Assembly: GCF_900168045.1 (NCBI RefSeq)
Contig: NZ_FUYY01000007.1
Location: forward strand, 1 to 64,000
DNA length: 64,000 bases
Direction: 5' to 3'
Source: Salegentibacter holothuriorum
GTDB lineage: Bacteria > Bacteroidota > Bacteroidia > Flavobacteriales > Flavobacteriaceae
Numbering within the stretch: the stretch's first letter is position 1; every line of letters starts with the position of its first letter. Below the pieces are notes generated by a model, which saw only the letters and a program-made list of their open reading frames with translations, had not been told where the DNA came from and ran no database searches. Below are positions 59,438 through 64,000 of the stretch, piece by piece. Made by a program: the position numbers and the translations under genes.

Positions 59438-60805
59438 ATGAAAATGAGATTACTAAAAACAAAGTTGCTATGCGTTTTGCTTACCGGCCTTATTCCGGCC
59501 ATTGGCTTTTCCCAGATAGATCCGGTCCTGGATATGCTTATCCAAAAAGCTCTTGAAAAGAACCATGGGTTGAATATCAACCGATTGGAAGGCGAACAGG
59601 CCAGGATAGATCAAAAACAAGCCAAAGCGGTGTTTCTGCCAGAGATCACTTTAAATGGAAGCTATACCAGGCTTAATGACGACATAACTTTTGATGAGGA
59701 TACCCAAAAGCTATTGATGTCTACTCAGAAATTGCTTATCAAGGAAGCTGCAGGACTTCCTTTTAATGCTGCTTTTCCAGAGAATATCCCACTCCAGCCG
59801 GCAAATAATCTTCAGAATAAAAATATTTTAAAGTCTTCGGTAGATGTAGATTGGGTGCTTTTCAGCGGATTTGAAGCGACAAATGCCCGTAAAGCGGGAA
59901 AACATAAAGAAGCATCTCTAAGTTATGCCGGTGAGGCCGAAAAGGACAAGATAGTCCTAAACCTTATTGAAACTTACAACAAACTAGCTTTGGTAAATGC
60001 CTCTCAAGAGGTGCTGGCTGCTTCAGAAGATCAGCTTCGGGATCAGGAACGCTTTGTTAAGAAGGCAATAGAAAATGGTCTTGCTACTCCTATAAGTCGG
60101 AAAAAGATCGAGTTGGCTCAACAGCAACTAGAAGGAAAACAGCTTGAATTTAAGCAGAACAAGCGCTTGCTTGTTGAGGTGCTACACCAAATCACCGGTG
60201 AAAATAAAGAAGTTTTGCGTTCGCTTTCTCCCCAACTAAGTGCTATTTCTTCTACCGGAAGTGCAGCTGAAAAGAGGGCAGAAATACAGGCATTGGAAGA
60301 GGCCGAAAAAGCTGTAACCTACAAATCTAAAATGGAAAAAAGCAATTTTATCCCGAAGCTGGCATTGAAAGGCCATTATGAATTCCTGGAAGATGATCTC
60401 TCGCTGCTTGATCCGCAATGGTATGTTGGGGTTGGCATTAAATGGAATGTTTTTGATGGTGGGAAAAGTGTATTAAAGAGTAGAAAATCACAACTGGAGG
60501 CGCAAAAATATCAGGAACAAATTAAGGAAGCTGAGGAGATGATCTCCCTAAGTATTGTGAAGGCACAAATGTCTTATGAGGCTGCACTTCAAAATACAAG
60601 AATTGCACATAAAGAGATTGAACTGGCAGAAGCGACTTTTGAAATGCTAAAGAAACAGCATAGAAATAACCTGGCTTCAATAAGCGAAGTGCTGGATGGT
60701 TTAAGAGACCTGGAAAGTGCAAACTTTAAACTTCAGGAATCTTATTTTGATCAAAGCACAGCTGCCACTACACTTATGCACGCAAAAGGAATACTTAATT
60801 ACTAA
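59438..60805 (+). CDS. TolC-family outer-membrane efflux protein
   Basis: A 455-residue outer-membrane channel. The signal peptide is 'TKLLCVLLTGLIPAIGFSQ'. Two related halves of long amphipathic helices follow: 'LDMLIQKALEKNHGLNINRL' and 'VFLPEITLNGSYTRLNDDIT' in the first, 'NFIPKLALKGHYEFLEDDLS' and 'ISLSIVKAQMSYEAALQNTR' in the second. The 'WVLFSGF'/'WNVFDGGK' strands are the family's barrel signatures. It should trimerise and connect to the HlyD protein encoded next. It is the first gene of a three-gene operon ended by a perfect terminator at 62970. The exported substrate is unknown. Confidence 0.92.
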   Translation: MKMRLLKTKLLCVLLTGLIPAIGFSQIDPVLDMLIQKALEKNHGLNINRLEGEQARIDQKQAKAVFLPEITLNGSYTRLNDDITFDEDTQKLLMSTQKLLIKEAAGLPFNAAFPENIPLQPANNLQNKNILKSSVDVDWVLFSGFEATNARKAGKHKEASLSYAGEAEKDKIVLNLIETYNKLALVNASQEVLAASEDQLRDQERFVKKAIENGLATPISRKKIELAQQQLEGKQLEFKQNKRLLVEVLHQITGENKEVLRSLSPQLSAISSTGSAAEKRAEIQALEEAEKAVTYKSKMEKSNFIPKLALKGHYEFLEDDLSLLDPQWYVGVGIKWNVFDGGKSVLKSRKSQLEAQKYQEQIKEAEEMISLSIVKAQMSYEAALQNTRIAHKEIELAEATFEMLKKQHRNNLASISEVLDGLRDLESANFKLQESYFDQSTAATTLMHAKGILNY

Positions 60806-60823
60806 ATACATCACAAAAAAGAT

Positions 60824-61786
60824 ATGAAAAACATTAAAATTGGTTTTATACTGCTTGGTCTTTTAAGCCTTGCATCTTGCAATAATCAGGAGGAAATTTC
60901 TCCGGTGAGAGGAAAAGTGAAATTCGAAACTATTTCAGTAAGCAGTAAGCTTGCGGGACGCGTTAATAAGTTGTTTGTAGCCGAAGGAGATGAGGTACGC
61001 AAAGGTGATACCCTGGCGTTTCTGGATATCCCCGAAATTAATGCGAAAATGTTACAGGCCCAAGGAGCTATGAAGGCTGCTAAAGGGCAGCTTAACATGG
61101 CTAATATGGGGGCAACAGAGGAGCAATTAATTCAGATAGAAGGAAAGTTGAATGCGGCAAAAGCAGAACAGTCCTTTGCGCAGGAATCCTACAATAGGCT
61201 TTATAACATGTATAAAGATTCCCTGGTAAGTCTCCAGCAACTCGATGAGGTAAAAATGAAGTTAAAGATGGCCAATGCTCAGGTAAGTGCTGTGGAAGCC
61301 AAACGCCAGGAGGCCGGGAAAAGAGCCAGAACAGAAAAGATAGACCAGGCGCAAGGGCAATTAGATAGGGCGCGTGGTGCCAGGGAAGAGGTGTTAACAG
61401 CCTCAGATGAAATGTACCTTATTGCTCCTGCCAATATGAGCATTGAAACCATTAGTCTTGTGGAAGGAGAATTGTTAAGTCCGGGTTATACCCTGATTAA
61501 CGGGTATAAAAAAAGCAGCCTTTACTTTAGATTCACTATAAATGAATCCAGCATCTACGATTTTAAGAAAGGAGATGAACTAAACCTGGTAAACCCATAT
61601 ACAGAGGAACAATTTAAAGGAAAGATAGTACGTATAAAACAGCTGCCTCAATATGCAGATATTACAAGTACCGCCCCATTATATGACCTTTCGGAATCTG
61701 TCTATGAACTTAAAGTGAGCCCAACTTCAGATATTTCGGGAAGTAATTTTTATGCCAATGCTACTATTCTATTAAAAGACTATTAG
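60824..61786 (+). CDS. HlyD-family membrane-fusion lipoprotein
   Basis: A 320-residue periplasmic adaptor. The N-terminus is a lipoprotein signal ending 'LLGLLSLASC' (Cys19). The lipoyl half-motifs flank a coiled-coil hairpin: 'VKFETISVSSKLAGRVNKLF' and 'EGDEVRKGDTLAFLDIPEIN', then long helices (about 75-190), then 'EVLTASDEMYLIAPANMSIE'. A barrel domain follows to the end. It would couple the TolC channel to an inner-membrane pump. It lies 18 bp after the TolC gene, and its stop is 1 bp before the permease start, so all are coupled. Membrane anchoring through lipid rather than a TM helix fits RND-like adaptors. Confidence 0.9.
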   Translation: MKNIKIGFILLGLLSLASCNNQEEISPVRGKVKFETISVSSKLAGRVNKLFVAEGDEVRKGDTLAFLDIPEINAKMLQAQGAMKAAKGQLNMANMGATEEQLIQIEGKLNAAKAEQSFAQESYNRLYNMYKDSLVSLQQLDEVKMKLKMANAQVSAVEAKRQEAGKRARTEKIDQAQGQLDRARGAREEVLTASDEMYLIAPANMSIETISLVEGELLSPGYTLINGYKKSSLYFRFTINESSIYDFKKGDELNLVNPYTEEQFKGKIVRIKQLPQYADITSTAPLYDLSESVYELKVSPTSDISGSNFYANATILLKDY

Positions 61787-61787
61787 T

Positions 61788-62951
61788 ATGAAAGAGTTTT
61801 TCGACTTATTAAAAATAGAATTCAAACGAATTTTCTCCAACTCTGTGCTTTGTGCCATCTTTTTTGGTGCACCGATACTTTATGGGGTTTTGTTTGGGTA
61901 TGTATACCAACAGGCAAAAGTGGTAGATTTACCCATTGTTATAGTAGATCAGGACAACAGCCCGTTATCTAATGCCATTATTGATGCTTTTGAAGATAAT
62001 GAAGCACTGCTGGTAAAAGACCGAAGGTATACTCCCGGCGATATTCTGGAAGAAATGCCGGTAGAGCAGTATGCAGCTGTAGTGACTTTGCCTTCTGGAT
62101 TTGAGGGAGATATTCTTCAAAAAAGATATCCTGAAGTAAGGGTAGATCTTAATATGGCCAATATTCTTAATGCAAATACTGCCAGTAAGAACATTCAGCA
62201 AGTGTTGATGACTCTTAATGCCGGAATAGAGATAGAAAGCCTTCAGAAACAGGGTGCATCGCCAGCTCAGGCAAGAGCAAGTTATGAGAGTTTTAAGGTG
62301 AATTTCAATAAACTCTATAATTCTACAGGCAACTATTTAAGTTTTATGCTGCCGGGACTTTTAGGGGCTATTATGCAACAGGTGATTTTTTTGGCAATGG
62401 CGTTAGTGTTCTCTCGTGATTTTGAAGATGGCTATTTTAAAAGCCTGGTCCAAAAGAATAAATCATCCTGGTATCTTATCGCTTTAAAAGCAACTCCTTT
62501 TCTGTTATTTCTTCCGGTTATGTGGTTTGTAGTAAGTAGACTTTTCATTTTCTTTAATGTAGAAGCAGCTATTTTTAATATACCTATGCTTATATTGGTT
62601 AGTTTATTGAGCCTGGCTTCTATAGGGATTGGGATGTTATTTTCGGTGGTGATTCCAAACCAATTAAAGGCTACAGAACTCTTGATGGTAATCTCTACCC
62701 CGGCATTTGTTTTAAGCGGATTTACATGGCCAAGTCTGGCTATACCAGGATTTATAAATGGCATTGCTCAATCTATTCCGGTTACCCATTTCTTAGCTGC
62801 TTTTAGAAAGGTAGCCTATTATGGAGGTGATATGGCCGATATATTTCCTGAAATTAAAATGTTGCTAATTCTTATACTTATAAGCTTTGTGGCTATGTTA
62901 CTCTTACTTCAGCTTAAGATCAATAAAAGCAAAAAACGAATAGCTGGTTGA
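61788..62951 (+). CDS. ABC-2 type transporter permease
   Basis: A 387-residue ABC-2 permease. The first membrane helix ('LCAIFFGAPILYGVLFGYVY') is followed by a large extracytoplasmic loop (about 40-190, 'DLPIVIVDQDNSPLSNAIID'). A C-terminal six-helix membrane region includes 'YLSFMLPGLLGAIMQQVIFL', 'LLFLPVMWFVVSRLFIFFN' and the signature 'STPAFVLSGFTWPSLAIPGF'. ABC-2 permeases need an ATP-binding subunit, but none is encoded in the operon or nearby. A second permease, usual in such operons, is also missing. It may use an ATPase from elsewhere. The gene ends 18 bp before a strong terminator. Confidence 0.9.
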   Translation: MKEFFDLLKIEFKRIFSNSVLCAIFFGAPILYGVLFGYVYQQAKVVDLPIVIVDQDNSPLSNAIIDAFEDNEALLVKDRRYTPGDILEEMPVEQYAAVVTLPSGFEGDILQKRYPEVRVDLNMANILNANTASKNIQQVLMTLNAGIEIESLQKQGASPAQARASYESFKVNFNKLYNSTGNYLSFMLPGLLGAIMQQVIFLAMALVFSRDFEDGYFKSLVQKNKSSWYLIALKATPFLLFLPVMWFVVSRLFIFFNVEAAIFNIPMLILVSLLSLASIGIGMLFSVVIPNQLKATELLMVISTPAFVLSGFTWPSLAIPGFINGIAQSIPVTHFLAAFRKVAYYGGDMADIFPEIKMLLILILISFVAMLLLLQLKINKSKKRIAG

Positions 62952-62969
62952 AAATTGAATTTAAATAAA

Positions 62970-63012
62970 AAAAGCCTATTCCAGGTCTTAATAAAACCTG
63001 GAATAGGCTTTT
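62970..63012 (+). terminator. Perfect terminator of the efflux operon
   Basis: AAAGCCTATTCCAGGT and its exact inverse form a 16-bp stem with a short AT loop, flanked by A-run and T-run. Such a hairpin can terminate transcription from both sides, serving the efflux operon and the convergent response-regulator gene. Confidence 0.9.
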
Positions 63013-63085
63013 AATAATTAAGAACCGATTGCGCTTTTAAGCCGATCTGGACTTGAAATTAACAGTGCTTATTTTGATTAATCTT

Positions 63086-63751
63086 TTAAATTAACTTGAG
63101 GTCTTTCATTATACCAATAAGGTGAGGATTGGTGTTGGCATTAAACTCTTCCCGTAACTCTTTAAGACGTTTTTCTATAGCGCTTCTACTGCTGGGTTTA
63201 ATATTCTTACTTTTTAATTCCTTTTCTATTTCTTCCTGCGTGTAACCATGAGACAGACATTGTACAATACTGATTTCGAAATTATTTAAGCTTAGAAGAT
63301 TTTTTTGTTTAAGTGCTTTTTCGATGGAAGGAGAATTGTAATTCAAACCTTTGCTTAAACTTATTATGGCCTGCTTTAGGTCTTTAAGTCCGCTGCGGTC
63401 TTTGCAAACATAGGCATCTATATTGCCTGATGTCCAGAGGTCTTTAACGGTTTGTGGATGGTCTTCTATTGAATTGACAATGACTTTTAGATTTGGATCT
63501 TCTTTTTTTAGAATTGAAATAAGTTCCTGTCCAGACTTTATCTTTTCATCCCTAAAATCTTGCTTAAAAGAAAGGTCGCAAATAAGTAGATCAAAAGGGT
63601 TTTTATCCTGAAGGGCTTTTTTGGCCATTAGCCACGCCTGGTCGCAGTATTGCGAATGCGCTACTTTGGTAATTCCTAGATCTTTTAAAACTATGGATAC
63701 CGCCTGGTTGATGCTATCCATATCTTCTGCAACGAGAACTTTTTTAAACAT
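63086..63751 (-). CDS. NarL-like response regulator with C-terminal HTH
   Basis: A 221-residue response regulator. The receiver (1-125) has the acidic pair E9-D10, phospho-acceptor D59 in 'FDLLICDLSFKQ', and 'NSIEDHP'/'YVCKDRSG' in place of the usual T and K motifs. The C-terminal domain (about 145-215) contains an HTH of the sort paired with TPR kinases in Bacteroidota ('LSLNNFEISIVQCLSHGYTQ', 'SSRSAIEKRLKELREEFNAN'). No kinase gene adjoins it in the window; it could be to the right, or be the distant partner of the TPR kinase at 5350. The Ser for Thr change in the switch position deserves attention. Confidence 0.85.
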   Translation of the reverse strand: MFKKVLVAEDMDSINQAVSIVLKDLGITKVAHSQYCDQAWLMAKKALQDKNPFDLLICDLSFKQDFRDEKIKSGQELISILKKEDPNLKVIVNSIEDHPQTVKDLWTSGNIDAYVCKDRSGLKDLKQAIISLSKGLNYNSPSIEKALKQKNLLSLNNFEISIVQCLSHGYTQEEIEKELKSKNIKPSSRSAIEKRLKELREEFNANTNPHLIGIMKDLKLI

Positions 63752-64000
63752 TATAACTTTTTATAACGGGAAATCACTACAAATTTTAGCCATTACCCTT
63801 TCCTATTTCAAAAATAGCTTTTCAGGCTATAGAAAAAATACGGTTTTCCGCATTTTTATTTTTTTCTACTTTATTATTTGATTTTTGCCCAGATCAATTA
63901 AATCTAGAAACGGTTTATAGGAGCCTTTTGCAGTTTTGTCTCGGTTTAAAACGCAAAACAGATGAAAAACTATCAATATCATAATTTTCGCTGGTAATTC
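63752..64000. other. Upstream region of the response regulator, to window end
   Basis: An imperfect inverted repeat, AAAAATaCGG/CCGcATTTTT (63834-63858), may be an operator or hairpin ahead of the response-regulator gene. No gene reaching the right edge is supported; an 11-codon frame at 63963 is chance. Confidence 0.35.

Noticed and set aside
1-64000. CRISPR array or cas genes
   Set aside because: No regularly spaced direct repeats with unique spacers and no Cas-like proteins were found; the only regular array is the coding 243-bp repeat.

Overview
The window looks like a chromosome segment of a marine-type Flavobacteriaceae (Bacteroidota). This rests on low G+C, TAnnTTTG promoter elements, a giant adhesin with a type IX secretion (T9SS) C-terminal signal, several LytTR/propeller two-component systems, a BfmA-type mobilisation protein, and a 58-codon histone H1-like gene. 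The genus cannot be fixed from the sequence alone.

Positions 1 to about 41690 read as a mosaic genomic island. The left end holds mobile-element debris: an excisionase-like HTH gene with a cut-off partner, a BfmA gene with structured DNA upstream, and a Fic gene. Then follow a stand-alone acetolactate synthase-like enzyme, a TPR histidine kinase, and a LytTR regulator with a propeller kinase (3.3-11.4 kb). Next come an EcsC-like gene and a decayed stretch with a kinase fragment and a receiver gene broken by a 96-bp insertion (12-14.4 kb). The defence core (14.5-31.3 kb) contains: an unrecognised four-gene unit (zinc-knuckle peptide, 770-aa coiled-coil protein, two small membrane proteins); a winged-helix/PD-(D/E)XK protein; an ATPase plus DUF4435/TOPRIM pair that fits PARIS (AriA-AriB); and a type I restriction-modification locus (hsdM, hsdS, hsdR). 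Inside that locus sit an Abi_2 gene with its own upstream structured RNA, a gene of unknown function, and a PD-(D/E)XK nuclease. PARIS is known to sense anti-restriction proteins that block type I enzymes, so PARIS beside hsdR makes functional sense. From 31 to 41 kb come a WYL regulator, small genes, palindromic repeats, a frameshifted methyltransferase, a segmental duplication flanking DUF2914 and PqiA-like genes, and a second Fic gene. A 22-bp match to the 3' end of tRNA-Asp, followed by a terminator (41667-41727), is a plausible island attachment site.

The right part (41.7-64 kb) looks more like backbone. It holds a LytTR regulator/kinase pair with two copies of a 21-bp-spaced direct-repeat promoter in a 1.7-kb region of tiny ORFs, then a membrane-anchored AraC regulator. 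These are followed by a 2322-aa T9SS adhesin with six near-identical 81-aa repeats and an outer-membrane barrel gene, the histone-like gene, a divergent VOC/HxlR pair with a palindromic operator, a PH-domain protein, a Crp/Fnr regulator with a palindrome before a TolC-HlyD-ABC2 permease operon, and an orphan response regulator.

The most noteworthy signals are: the two Fic paralogues that share a double-palindrome promoter layout with different arm sequences; the PARIS/type I RM/Abi-ncRNA arrangement; the unrecognised four-gene unit; the LytTR-like repeat promoters; and a perfect 15-bp-arm hairpin inside the signal-peptide codons of the barrel gene.
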